DNA of 22,415 nt from Legionellales bacterium (GCA_012103495.1 WLWR01000005.1:1-22415), one strand, 5' to 3'; counted from the stretch's first letter, positions 1-8,254 are shown. Program-made: numbers and translations. The notes: a model not told the origin generated them from the letters alone.

Positions 1-432
1 GAGTGTGGCTTTGAACGCAGTAATGTCAGCCGCTTGGCTGATTGGGTAACAATAAAAACCAACAGGAATATCACGCTTGAAGCCACGCAGTTGGATTTCA
101 TTTTTCACCGTTGGGTTGCGCTCCAGACGGGCTAGAGTGACTAGATTCATGTAATGAAATGCTAATTCCGCAAGCTCAGGGATGAGAGATTGAAGGAAGA
201 TGATCGTTTTATCTGGTTCAATTCCAACAGCCAAATAATCTAACATAACTTCGATGATATTTTGCTGGATTTTTTTTGGGTTGCCTAAATTGTCTGTCAT
301 TGCCTGTAAATCAGCAATCATTACAAATTGTTGATGCTGCTGTTGTAAGTGAATACGGTTTTGTAAAGAACCAATATAATGTCCTAAATGTAATGGGCCG
401 GTAGGACGATCACCGGTCAAAATGGTTGCCAT
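1..432 (-). CDS. trpS: tryptophanyl-tRNA synthetase, N-terminal part (cut by window start)
   Basis: Charges tRNA-Trp with tryptophan in the cytosol (class I aminoacyl-tRNA synthetase). Translating the minus strand from 432 gives 144 codons reading off the window edge without a stop. Visible motifs are TGDRPTGPLHLGHYIGSL, whose HLGH (residues 15-18) is the class I HIGH signature, ADLQAMTDN, and near the edge YPISQAADITAF, typical of TrpRS. The N-terminus is of the 'TGDRPTGxLHLGHY' type rather than the E. coli 'SGAQPSGELTIGNY' type. Two consecutive ATGs (435 and 432) are possible; an AGG lies 4 nt before the first and 7 nt before the second, so I chose 432. The KMSKS loop and anticodon-binding part lie outside the window. 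Confidence 0.93.
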   Translation of the reverse strand, partial: MATILTGDRPTGPLHLGHYIGSLQNRIHLQQQHQQFVMIADLQAMTDNLGNPKKIQQNIIEVMLDYLAVGIEPDKTIIFLQSLIPELAELAFHYMNLVTLARLERNPTVKNEIQLRGFKRDIPVGFYCYPISQAADITAFKATL

Positions 433-499
433 CATGAAACCTGCTGTAAAAGTTATATGAAATGAAGGATCGATAAAATAAATGTTAACTGGAATGAAA

Positions 500-514
500 T
501 GGCGCTAAGCGCCA
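500..514. repeat. short perfect palindrome upstream of trpS
   Basis: TGGCGCTAAGCGCCA has perfect 7-bp arms around one central base. It lies about 65 nt upstream of the trpS start. It could be a protein-binding operator or the base of a leader hairpin; no trp-codon-rich leader peptide or T-run was seen, so a classical attenuator is not supported. Confidence 0.4.
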
Positions 515-608
515 AATGTGCAAGGCGATGGAATGGATGAGTATGAAAGTGTTGAGATAAAAATGCATGGTGTGAAGTTGATTTCTCAGGCAATCACTTA
601 AGGTTTTT

Positions 609-657
609 CATTCTAAACAACAAATGAAATAATGTCACTTGTTTGTTGTTTAGAATG
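609..657. repeat. 16-bp perfect inverted repeat, 17-nt loop
   Basis: The left arm CATTCTAAACAACAAA (609-624) is repeated exactly in inverse orientation at 642-657, with 17 nt between. The arms are AT-rich. There is no T-run directly after the stem on either strand, which argues against an intrinsic terminator. It lies directly beside the motif at 661-684 and may be part of the same mobile-element remnant. Confidence 0.6.
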
Positions 658-660
658 TAA

Positions 661-684
661 TTCAGGGGACAGTATACTTAATTT
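661..684. mobile_element. possible end of a small mobile element (remnant)
   Basis: The stretch begins TTCAGGGGACAGTATACTTA and continues into an AT-rich flank. From memory, GGGGACAGTATACTTAATT-type sequences occur at the ends of small IS200/Y1-transposase-associated elements in many proteobacteria. Only one copy is visible here and no transposase remains, so this is a weak, memory-based call. Confidence 0.25.
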
Positions 685-724
685 CCGAATTTCTTTTGTT
701 CATTGCAGCGATTGGATTTGGGGA

Positions 725-738
725 ATCACTATAGTGAT
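725..738. repeat. 14-bp perfect palindrome after topA
   Basis: ATCACTATAGTGAT is self-complementary and lies 5 nt past the topA stop codon. It has no unpaired loop and no T-run, so it looks more like a dimeric protein-binding site than a terminator. Function unknown. Confidence 0.4.
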
Positions 739-743
739 CTGAC

Positions 744-3032
744 TCAAGAAGACGAATCAGCCACATTCTCAGTAAATTTACACTCCGGTTGCGGACAAAC
801 TTTTTGTTCACCGTGACGTTTGGTGGTTTTTAGTGTGAGAATGGGCCACTGGCATTTGGGACAGGGTTCGGCCAATGGGGGATTCCAAATGGCGTAATCG
901 CATTTGGGGTAGGTCGCGCAACTGTAAAAGATTTTGCCGCGGCGTGATTTGCGTTTGAGTAAATTACCTTGATGACATTTGGGGCAGGGAACTTCAGTGT
1001 CTTCGGGTTTTTCGAAAGGTTCGATAAATTTACAGTTAGGGTAATTGCTACAGCCAATGAATTTTCCGTAAGGACCGTGTTTGATCACCAGGTCGTGTTC
1101 GCATTTTGGACATTTGCGATCGGCGATCACTTGTGGCTCGTTGCTGGCTTGTTCACCAATATTGGAGGTGTAGTCGCAATCTGGGTAACCAGTACAACCG
1201 ATGAAACGACCTCGTTTGCCCAGGCGAATGGATAAAGGTTTACCACATTTTGGGCAGGCTTCGTCCATTTGTTCAGTCGTCACTTGACTACGATCCACCG
1301 ACTGATCAATTTGTTTTACTTGGTTGATAAAAGGATCCCAAAAATCATCGAGTACAGGGATCCATTGTTTTTCCCCACGGGAAATGGCATCCAAAGCATC
1401 TTCTAAATTGGCAGTAAAATTGTAATCCACATATTGCGTGAAATATTGAGTCAAAAAGCGATTGACTACTCGGCCCACATCGGTAGGAATAAATCGCTTT
1501 TGCTCGAGCACCACGTATTCACGATGCTGCAACGTTTGAATGATCGATGCGTAGGTTGAAGGGCGACCAATGCCATATTCTTCCAAGGCTTTGACCAAGC
1601 TGGCTTCGGAGTAACGAGGCGGTGGCTCAGTAAAATGTTGTTCCCCATACAACTTGGTCAGAGGAATGGTTTGGCCTTCTTGCATGATCGGTAACATGCC
1701 ACCGTCGGTGGTATCGGTTTTGATATCGTCTCGGCCTTCTTGATACACCGCGATAAATCCTGGATTGGCAATGGTTGAACCGTTAGCTCGGAAAATGTTT
1801 TTGTCATTGCCACAGATAAAATCAATGGCAACGGTGTCAATGGTGGCATGAATCATTTGGCAAGCGACGGTGCGCTTCCAAATTAAATCGTACAGTTTCA
1901 ATTGCTCTGCGCTTAGATGATCTTTGAGTTGGGTAGGCGTGCGCATGATCGACGTAGGTCGAATGGCTTCGTGCGCTTCTTGGGCATTCTTGGCTTTGGT
2001 TTTGTAACGCCTTGGTGAAGAGGGGAGATTCTCTTTGCCATAGCGTTTGGCGATTAATTCACGGATTTCATCAATGGCTTGATTGGCTAGTGTCACCGAG
2101 TCGGTACGCATGTAAGTGATCAACCCCACCGTGCCTTGGCCGATTTCAATGCCTTCATACAATTGTTGAGCGACCATCATGGTGCGTCGGGCGGTAAATC
2201 CTAATTTGCGCGCGGCTTCTTGTTGTAACGTTGACGTAATAAAGGGCGCAGCGGGATTGCGTTTGCGTTGTTTTTTATCAATGTGCTGTACAGTCAATTG
2301 ACCGTTGGCTAATTGACTCAATTCATGTTCAATCGATTGCGCTTGCTCGGCGTTGGTGACGCTAAATTGTGATAGTTTTTCCCCTTGATAATGGGTTAGT
2401 TTAGCGATAAATGGTTGGTCGCTAGCAATTAAATCTGCTTTGATGCTCCAATATTCTTGAGAGACGAAACGCTCAATTTCTTCCTCACGTTCGACAATCA
2501 TCCGCAATGCTGGGCTTTGGACGCGGCCAGCCGATAAGCCACGACGAATTTTACGCCACAATAATGGTGATAAATTAAAGCCAACTAAATAATCCAATGC
2601 GCGGCGGGCTTGTTGTGCATTGACTAAATCCATGGAAATTTGACGAGGATTTTCAACGGCGTGGGAAACAGCAGACTTGGTGATTTCGTGGAATACCACA
2701 CGATGTACCGGTTTGCCGTTTAGTAACTGTCGCTCTTCCATAAGTTGTTGAACGTGCCAGGAAATAGCTTCTCCTTCGCGGTCAGGGTCAGTCGCCAGAT
2801 AAAGGCTGTCGGCTTTGCGTAGATTTTTGGCAATGGCTTCAACGTGGCGTGCATTGCGTTCAATAATGTCGTAATTCATCGCAAAATGATTTTTGGGGTC
2901 AACAGAGCCGGATTGCGGTAACAAATCGCGAACGTGACCATAAGAAGCCATAACGGTAAATTGGTTGCCCAAATATTTCTTAATGGTTTTGGCTTTGGCG
3001 GGCGATTCGACAATCAATAAGTGTTGCGACAT
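744..3032 (-). CDS. topA: DNA topoisomerase I (type IA)
   Basis: Relaxes negative supercoils by transient single-strand cleavage through a 5'-phosphotyrosine. The 762-residue protein begins with a TOPRIM domain (LLIVESPAKAKTIKKYLG; acidic motif TDPDREGE at 81-88). The catalytic tyrosine is Tyr307 in GLITYMRTDSV. The C-terminus carries four Cys4 zinc-ribbon modules, each beginning CPKC, between about residue 590 and 755; the last is degenerate in spacing. Length is a little below the E. coli enzyme (865 aa). The ATG lies 2 nt after the dprA stop with AGGA upstream inside the end of dprA, so dprA and topA are probably co-transcribed and translationally coupled. Confidence 0.97.
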   Translation of the reverse strand: MSQHLLIVESPAKAKTIKKYLGNQFTVMASYGHVRDLLPQSGSVDPKNHFAMNYDIIERNARHVEAIAKNLRKADSLYLATDPDREGEAISWHVQQLMEERQLLNGKPVHRVVFHEITKSAVSHAVENPRQISMDLVNAQQARRALDYLVGFNLSPLLWRKIRRGLSAGRVQSPALRMIVEREEEIERFVSQEYWSIKADLIASDQPFIAKLTHYQGEKLSQFSVTNAEQAQSIEHELSQLANGQLTVQHIDKKQRKRNPAAPFITSTLQQEAARKLGFTARRTMMVAQQLYEGIEIGQGTVGLITYMRTDSVTLANQAIDEIRELIAKRYGKENLPSSPRRYKTKAKNAQEAHEAIRPTSIMRTPTQLKDHLSAEQLKLYDLIWKRTVACQMIHATIDTVAIDFICGNDKNIFRANGSTIANPGFIAVYQEGRDDIKTDTTDGGMLPIMQEGQTIPLTKLYGEQHFTEPPPRYSEASLVKALEEYGIGRPSTYASIIQTLQHREYVVLEQKRFIPTDVGRVVNRFLTQYFTQYVDYNFTANLEDALDAISRGEKQWIPVLDDFWDPFINQVKQIDQSVDRSQVTTEQMDEACPKCGKPLSIRLGKRGRFIGCTGYPDCDYTSNIGEQASNEPQVIADRKCPKCEHDLVIKHGPYGKFIGCSNYPNCKFIEPFEKPEDTEVPCPKCHQGNLLKRKSRRGKIFYSCATYPKCDYAIWNPPLAEPCPKCQWPILTLKTTKRHGEQKVCPQPECKFTENVADSSS

Positions 3033-3034
3033 GT

Positions 3035-4132
3035 CTATGATCCTGTGCGTAGATAACCTTCTGCTGTGCTCACAAGTAAGCCCATTAATTCTAATTCCGT
3101 AAGCGTAGCAGACGTTTGTGCAGCGTCAAAGCCACTACGGTGGATGATTAAATCAAGGGCAGTAGTTTCATAATCCACGGCATTTAATATGGTTTTAAGC
3201 GGCTTGGCAAGTTTATTTGCTGATTTTTTCACGGGAGAAATGGTGAGTAATGTTTGCTGCGATTGGATTTCTTCCACAATGTCTTGAGTGGTTTCCACCA
3301 GTTGGGCGCCTTGACGGATCAAGGCATGACAGCCTTTTGCCATAGGATTGTGAATTGAACCCGGAAGGGCAAAAACATCACGACCTTGTTCCAGTGCGTG
3401 TTGTGCTGTGATTAAAGAACCGCTGCGTTTGGCTGCTTCAACAATGAGGATGGCGTGACTCAAACCACTGATCAAACGATTGCGTCTGGGAAAATGCCAG
3501 CGTTTGGGTTGGCATGTGTGTGGAAATTCGGTAATCACCAAGGCTTCTTCAATTAATTTTTGTTGCAATGTTTTGTGTTGGCGAGGGTAAATGACATCCA
3601 TTCCATTGGCTAAAACAGCAATGGTTTGAGCATTGGCCGATAGAGCACCGCGATGACTGGCGGCATCGATACCTAACGCTAAGCCACTGACAATGGTTAA
3701 TCCGGCTTGGGCTAATGTGTGAGCAAATTGAAAAGCATTGTCTTGACCCATGGCGGTTGGTCGACGGCTGCCAACCATCGCTAACGCGGGTAATTGACAC
3801 AACGATAATCGTCCTGCAAGAATTAAAATGGCTGGATAATCGTGAATTTCTTTTAACAGAGCGGGATAGCGATCATCGGTGGCTGTCAAAATGTAGTGTT
3901 GGGGATGCTGAGCCCAAGTCAACATGTTTTCAAGCAATCGCCAAGGTGGTTTCACCAATGCTTGCAAAATAGTTTCTGATAAATTGAGTGGATTACGAGA
4001 CAGGTAACGACGATCAAAGTACATGGTCGCATCCGGTTGATTTTGAATGAGGATGTTAAACAATGAACTGTGAATGCCTGGGGTATTCCACAAGGCCAGT
4101 TGGTGCAAGGTTAATGAATTGCTGGTTGGCAT
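3035..4132 (-). CDS. dprA: DNA-processing protein DprA (Smf)
   Basis: Binds incoming single-stranded DNA in the cytosol and loads RecA during natural transformation; widely conserved even in species not known to be competent. The 365-residue protein shows the Rossmann-like DprA core: GSRRP (121-125), SGLALGIDAASHRGAL (from 149), FPRRNRLISGL (214-224) and SGSLITA (237-243). The N-terminal ~80 residues fit the SAM-like extension and the last ~60 the DprA winged-helix domain (EYETTALDLI-like region, ending LELMGLLVSTAEGYLR). The start has AAGGA about 8 nt upstream. It is first in a likely dprA-topA operon and diverges from def. Confidence 0.95.
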   Translation of the reverse strand: MPTSNSLTLHQLALWNTPGIHSSLFNILIQNQPDATMYFDRRYLSRNPLNLSETILQALVKPPWRLLENMLTWAQHPQHYILTATDDRYPALLKEIHDYPAILILAGRLSLCQLPALAMVGSRRPTAMGQDNAFQFAHTLAQAGLTIVSGLALGIDAASHRGALSANAQTIAVLANGMDVIYPRQHKTLQQKLIEEALVITEFPHTCQPKRWHFPRRNRLISGLSHAILIVEAAKRSGSLITAQHALEQGRDVFALPGSIHNPMAKGCHALIRQGAQLVETTQDIVEEIQSQQTLLTISPVKKSANKLAKPLKTILNAVDYETTALDLIIHRSGFDAAQTSATLTELELMGLLVSTAEGYLRTGS

Positions 4133-4170
4133 AACGTAACGTCCTTGTTAGTGATGCGTGTAGAGGAGGT

Positions 4171-4199
4171 ATGCTAAGATTTTAGGTTGGTTTTGTCAA
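4171..4199 (-). promoter_or_regulatory. sigma70 promoter for dprA-topA
   Basis: On the minus strand a perfect -35 TTGACA (4199-4194) is followed after exactly 17 nt by TAGCAT (4176-4171; 4 of 6 consensus). Predicted transcription start is near 4164, giving a leader of about 32 nt before the dprA ATG. Confidence 0.65.
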
Positions 4200-4209
4200 A
4201 CCGTACTTT

Positions 4210-4238
4210 TTGACACAGGCAAAATCTGCAATTACCAT
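4210..4238 (+). promoter_or_regulatory. sigma70 promoter for def-fmt
   Basis: A perfect -35 TTGACA (4210-4215) is followed after exactly 17 nt by TACCAT (4233-4238; 4 of 6). Predicted start is near 4245, about 27 nt before the def ATG. The -35 is arranged back to back with the dprA -35: TGTCAAA and TTTGACA form a 7-bp inverted repeat 8 nt apart. Confidence 0.65.
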
Positions 4239-4271
4239 GCCTAAAAATAAAGAAGGTAATAAGGCATCCAG

Positions 4272-4814
4272 ATGGCAATTCGTGACATTATTTTTATTCC
4301 AGATCCAAGGTTACGTCAGGTTTGTGATCCGGTGACTTCCGATGAGTTTGATGATGCACTGCAAACATTGATTGATGATATGTTTGAGACAATGTATCAC
4401 GCACCTGGGGTGGGACTTGCCGCCAATCAAATTGGTATCACCAAAAGCCTGGCAGTGATTGATGTGGTTGGTTCAGAACAACCTGCTGATCAATATGTGA
4501 TCATTAATCCAAAAATTATCGATAGCAAAGGCGAAGTAGGGATGAGTGCCGGTTGTTTGTCAGTACCGCATCAAATGATTGGTACGGTTAAACGAGCTGA
4601 ATGGGTGAAAGTGGCGGCGTTGGATCGGTTTGGCAATCCCATTGAGTTAGAGGGCGATGGTTTGTTCGGTCATTGTCTGCAGCATGAAATTGATCATTTA
4701 AATGGAATTGTCTTCGTGGATCGATTATCAACATTAAAACGTGAACGGATGTTGGCGAAAATCGGTAAATTGGATCGTCTCATTACCAAGCAATCCACTC
4801 AAGATTCTCAATGA
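4272..4814 (+). CDS. def: peptide deformylase
   Basis: Removes the N-terminal formyl group from nascent proteins; metalloenzyme in the cytosol at the ribosome exit. The 180-residue protein shows all three family motifs: GVGLAANQIG (46-55), SAGCLSVP (92-99, metal ligand Cys95) and HEIDH (138-142, ligands His138 and His142, catalytic Glu139). Motif 2 is usually EGCLS; here the Glu is Ala94. The start has AAGG 7 nt upstream. The stop overlaps the fmt start by 4 nt (ATGA), so the two genes that remove and add the formyl group are translationally coupled. Confidence 0.97.
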   Translation: MAIRDIIFIPDPRLRQVCDPVTSDEFDDALQTLIDDMFETMYHAPGVGLAANQIGITKSLAVIDVVGSEQPADQYVIINPKIIDSKGEVGMSAGCLSVPHQMIGTVKRAEWVKVAALDRFGNPIELEGDGLFGHCLQHEIDHLNGIVFVDRLSTLKRERMLAKIGKLDRLITKQSTQDSQ

Positions 4815-5743
4815 ATATTGTTTTTGCTGGAACACCCGCTTTTGCTGTTCCTTGTTTGCAGGCGCTCATTGATTCTGATCATCAAATTATGGCTGTTTAT
4901 ACACAGCCGGATCGTCCAGCCGGTCGCGGGCGGCGGTTAACCGCCAGCGCGGTGAAACAATTGGCATTGCAGTATCAATTACCGGTTTGTCAGCCAACTC
5001 GTTTATCGGATGAAATGATACAGTCTACGGTTGCCCAACACGAAGCGGATTTATGGGTGGTGGTGGCGTATGGATTGTTGTTACCTCCGAGCATGTTGAC
5101 CCTGCCGCGATGGGGTGCAATCAACGTGCACGCATCCTTATTACCTCGGTGGCGCGGTGCGGCGCCGATTCAAGCGGCTATTTTGGCTGGGGATAGACAG
5201 ACCGGCATTACCATTATGCAAATGGATGAAGGGTTGGATACCGGGGCGATGTTGGCGGATGTTCGTTGCACTATTGAGCCGCAGGAAATAGGACAAACAT
5301 TGCATGATAAATTAGCGAAGTTAGCACCGTCGATTTTGTTAGAAGTGATTGATCAATTGAGCAAGGAAGCGCTGGTTGCTCACGCGCAAGAGGAACGATT
5401 AGCCACTTACGCGGCTAAAATTACCAAACAAATGGCACGGATTGATTGGCGTCAATCGGCTGAGCAAATTGATCGTCAAATCAGAGCGTTCAACCCATGG
5501 CCGGTGGCTTTCAGTGACATTGCCGGTCAAACCGTACGGATTTATCAAGCACAGCCACTTGACCAGCAAACTACAAAAGCAGGTGAAATTCTACACGTAA
5601 GCACCGCAGGTATTATAGTGGCGTGTGGCACAGGATGTTTGCAATTGCAACAGATACAATTGCCAGGCAGTCAGCCTTTGCCCGTTGCTGAAATAATTAA
5701 AGCCCCTCGATCTTGGTTAGTCACAGGACATTGTTTTCAATGA
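4811..5743 (+). CDS. fmt: methionyl-tRNA formyltransferase
   Basis: Formylates initiator Met-tRNA using 10-formyl-tetrahydrofolate. The 310-residue protein has the N-terminal formyltransferase domain with the catalytic triad residues Asn105 and His107 (in NVHASLLPRWRGAAPIQ) and Asp143 (in MQMDEGLDTGAML), followed by the C-terminal OB-like tRNA-binding domain (from about residue 205, RQIRAFNPWPVAF). It overlaps def by 4 nt. The common third operon member rsmB (sun) is not present; a lytic transglycosylase follows instead. Confidence 0.97.
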   Translation: MNIVFAGTPAFAVPCLQALIDSDHQIMAVYTQPDRPAGRGRRLTASAVKQLALQYQLPVCQPTRLSDEMIQSTVAQHEADLWVVVAYGLLLPPSMLTLPRWGAINVHASLLPRWRGAAPIQAAILAGDRQTGITIMQMDEGLDTGAMLADVRCTIEPQEIGQTLHDKLAKLAPSILLEVIDQLSKEALVAHAQEERLATYAAKITKQMARIDWRQSAEQIDRQIRAFNPWPVAFSDIAGQTVRIYQAQPLDQQTTKAGEILHVSTAGIIVACGTGCLQLQQIQLPGSQPLPVAEIIKAPRSWLVTGHCFQ

Positions 5744-5800
5744 ATCGACTACACTTTCTTATATCCGCTGTTGAAATATTCACCTTGGGGAGCGACGGTG

Positions 5801-6763
5801 ATGAAAAAAATTCTAATGATCAGTCTTACCATCAGTTTATTATTGATGAATCACGGTAGTTGGGCGAAGCAAAGTTGGCAGAAATGGGTGAATGATTTGC
5901 GAGTGGAAGCCATTGAGCAAGGCATTGATCCTGGATTGTTTGATGAAGTATTTTCTGGATTGACACCCAATCAACAAGTATTACGGTTTGATCGGACCCA
6001 GCCAGAAAAGCGATTAACCTTTACCAAGTATCGTAATACGCGTGCCGATAGTTATCGAATTCAACTGGGCCAAAAAAAATATAAAAAATATCGTAAGTTG
6101 CTAGAGAAAGTAGGAAAAGACTTTGATGTTGACCCTTGTTTCATCACTTCTTTGTGGGGATTGGAAACCAGTTATGGGCATTACATGGGAAATTTTCCAG
6201 TGATCAAATCATTGGCAACCTTGGCTTATGATTCACGCCGCAGTCAATTTTTTCGTCAAGAATTATTGTATGCTTTGGAAATTTTAAATGATGGGCATGT
6301 AACGCAAGATAAATTCAAAGGCGAGTGGGCGGGGGCGTCCGGACATCCTCAATTCCTGCCTTCCAGTTGGCATAACTTTGCGGTGGATTACACAGGTGAT
6401 GGACGTAGGGATATTTGGACTAGCCATGCCGACGCATTTGCATCGATAGCCAATTATTTAAAGCAAAATGGATGGCAAAGTGGACAACCTTGGGCAATAC
6501 AAGTGAAATTACCAGCTAAATTTGATAAACGATTGGAAGGCAAAGATAAAACAAAACAAGTCAGTGAGTGGGATGAGTTGGGTGTGCGGTTGATGGATGG
6601 TGATCATTTACCATATCAAAATTTATCCGCTGCTATTGTGGTACCACATGGTGGCCCTGCCTTTTTAGCGTTTGAAAATTTCAAAGTCATTATGAGTTAT
6701 AACAATTCAATTTATTATGCGGGAACGGTGGGGTACATGGCGGATAAAATCTGCCGTCGGTGA
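5801..6763 (+). CDS. periplasmic lytic murein transglycosylase, MltB family
   Basis: Predicted to cleave the MurNAc-GlcNAc bond of peptidoglycan, forming 1,6-anhydroMurNAc. From the ATG at 5801 the protein has 320 residues and starts with a signal peptide (MKKILMISLTISLLLMNHGS, then WAKQ) without a lipobox cysteine, so a soluble periplasmic enzyme rather than the E. coli MltB lipoprotein is expected. The catalytic Glu122 sits in WGLETSYG; GEWAGASGHPQFLPSSW (174-190) and DYTGDGRRDIW (196-206) are family hallmarks. The frame also opens upstream with TTG at 5771, but GGGGAG lies about 8 nt before 5801 and the signal peptide starts there. The 3' end overlaps kdtA on the other strand by 57 nt. The C-terminal peptidoglycan-binding domain of longer relatives is absent. 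Confidence 0.9.
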   Translation: MKKILMISLTISLLLMNHGSWAKQSWQKWVNDLRVEAIEQGIDPGLFDEVFSGLTPNQQVLRFDRTQPEKRLTFTKYRNTRADSYRIQLGQKKYKKYRKLLEKVGKDFDVDPCFITSLWGLETSYGHYMGNFPVIKSLATLAYDSRRSQFFRQELLYALEILNDGHVTQDKFKGEWAGASGHPQFLPSSWHNFAVDYTGDGRRDIWTSHADAFASIANYLKQNGWQSGQPWAIQVKLPAKFDKRLEGKDKTKQVSEWDELGVRLMDGDHLPYQNLSAAIVVPHGGPAFLAFENFKVIMSYNNSIYYAGTVGYMADKICRR

Positions 6764-8026
6764 ATGCAATAAATGCTGAATAAACTGAATGTGTTGCGCA
6801 AGCGCGCCTTGGTTGGCGCGCACTACCTGCCAAGCACGTGTACCCAGAGTTTGTCGTTGGTTTTCATCGGTGATCAATTGACGCACATTTTCAATCAGTT
6901 GCTCAGGAGTTGTTACGACAGACAAAGCGTTTGCTTGTGTTAACAATTGATGAATGGCGGTGAAGTTAAAGGTATGTGGGCCAGTGATCACTGGCAATTT
7001 TAATGCCGCCGGTTCTAATAAATTGTGTCCCCCATGTGCTATCAAACTGCCGCCAACAAAAGCGACATCACTGGCAGCATACAATAACATTAATTCTCCC
7101 ATGGTGTCGCCAACCATAATATCGGTGGTTGGTGTGAGTGTTTTCATTTGACTACGGTTTGCCACTTGCCACGGGTGCGTTTGACACAGCTGAGTTACTT
7201 CGTGAAATCGTTCAGGATGTCGCGGAACCAATATTAATAGTAAATCGGGGATGTATGATTTCAACTGGGTGAAAGCGGTTAAGATTTTTTCTTCTTCACC
7301 GGTGTGTGTACTGGCGGCAATCCAGACTGAGCGTGTCTCCCCCCACACACAGCGCAATTGCTTGGCGCGGATGGTCAAATCAGTGGGAATGGTGAGATCA
7401 AACTTAATATTGCCGGCCACAACTATTTTTTGTGAGGGCGCTCCCAATTGACGATAGTAATCGGCATCTGCCTGTGCTTGGGCGGCAAGCAGGGAGAGTT
7501 TTTCTAGCATGGGACGTGTGAGATAGCGGATCCAGCGGTATCCTCGATATGATTTTGGTGATAAGCGAGCGTTGGCTAATAAAATAGGAATTTGATTTTT
7601 GGCTGTGTAGTGAAATAAATTCGGCCACATTTCTGTTTCCATAATGATCAATAACTTAGGTGACCAGCGACGTAATAAGCGTTTGATCGCCATAGGATAA
7701 TCATAAGGTAAATAATGATGTACCACGCTACTTCCCAGGCGTTCAATAATTTGTTGTGAACCGGTCGGAGTCATGCAGGTCATGGCAATGGTGAGTGTTG
7801 GATCTTGCTGTTGTAATTGTTTGATCAGAGGCAAAGCGGCAATGACTTCGCCAACGGAGACGGCGTGTAGCCAAATGTCGATGGGATGTGTCGGGATTGG
7901 TATAAACCCAAAGCGTTCTTTGATGCGTTGACCATAAGTTGGTACGTGGCGTGAGCGCCACCACAATCGTAACAAAATAACAGGCAATAAACAGTACAGT
8001 AAGAAAGTATATAAAATGCGGATCAT
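6707..8026 (-). CDS. waaA: 3-deoxy-D-manno-octulosonic acid (Kdo) transferase
   Basis: Also called kdtA; transfers Kdo from CMP-Kdo to lipid IVA in LPS inner-core synthesis, anchored to the cytoplasmic face of the inner membrane. The 439-residue protein opens with a membrane anchor (about residues 3-22), then HAVSVGE (catalytic Glu60) and METEMWPN (about residue 130), and the C-terminal glycosyltransferase (GT30) domain with GGSLIAHGGHNLLEPAA. Slightly longer than E. coli WaaA (425 aa); the extra C-terminal residues run over the end of the opposing transglycosylase gene. No strong Shine-Dalgarno precedes the start, but an extended -10 lies just upstream. Confidence 0.95.
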   Translation of the reverse strand: MIRILYTFLLYCLLPVILLRLWWRSRHVPTYGQRIKERFGFIPIPTHPIDIWLHAVSVGEVIAALPLIKQLQQQDPTLTIAMTCMTPTGSQQIIERLGSSVVHHYLPYDYPMAIKRLLRRWSPKLLIIMETEMWPNLFHYTAKNQIPILLANARLSPKSYRGYRWIRYLTRPMLEKLSLLAAQAQADADYYRQLGAPSQKIVVAGNIKFDLTIPTDLTIRAKQLRCVWGETRSVWIAASTHTGEEEKILTAFTQLKSYIPDLLLILVPRHPERFHEVTQLCQTHPWQVANRSQMKTLTPTTDIMVGDTMGELMLLYAASDVAFVGGSLIAHGGHNLLEPAALKLPVITGPHTFNFTAIHQLLTQANALSVVTTPEQLIENVRQLITDENQRQTLGTRAWQVVRANQGALAQHIQFIQHLLHSPTADFIRHVPHRSRIIN

Positions 8027-8054
8027 ATCAAAGTAATGCTATGATAAAGCACGA

Positions 8055-8063
8055 ATCATAACA
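8055..8063 (-). promoter_or_regulatory. extended -10 promoter element for waaA
   Basis: The minus strand reads TGTTATGAT, an extended -10 (TG-n-TATGAT), with no good -35. Predicted start is near 8048, about 21 nt before the waaA ATG. Single-element evidence only. Confidence 0.4.
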
Positions 8064-8254
8064 TGGGTGATAAGGGGAGAGAATGCTCAAAATAAGTGTT
8101 TTTGCCAAATAACTATTATTTGACACAATTTGGTTGGATACAGGGTTTGGTAAACAATGTTTTAAAGTGGAATATGACTGATAACATTGAATTTCAGTTA
8201 AAATAAGCTTAAATTTTATACATGCACTCATATTTTGTAATCTTCTAATTTCTT

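Larger units (their letters stand above)
436..743. other. gene-free stretch between trpS and topA
   Basis: This 308-nt interval holds the trpS leader and the region past the topA stop. No convincing protein is encoded. It contains a 15-nt hairpin-like palindrome (500-514), a 16-bp inverted repeat (609-657), a motif resembling a mobile-element end (661-684), and a 14-bp palindrome just after topA (725-738). None of the inverted repeats is followed by a T-run in the direction of topA transcription, so I see no standard intrinsic terminator for topA. Confidence 0.7.

Noticed and set aside
500..514. trp attenuator or T-box for trpS
   Set aside because: No leader peptide with Trp codons, no alternative hairpins and no T-run were found; only a short palindrome is present.
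5771..5800. Upstream TTG start for the lytic transglycosylase
   Set aside because: Adds 10 residues before a good signal peptide and has no ribosome binding site, whereas ATG 5801 has GGGGAG upstream.
8028..8231. Minus-strand frame of 67 codons upstream of waaA
   Set aside because: No family resemblance and no ribosome binding site; it fills the intergenic region that holds the waaA extended -10, and its composition is that of AT-rich non-coding DNA.
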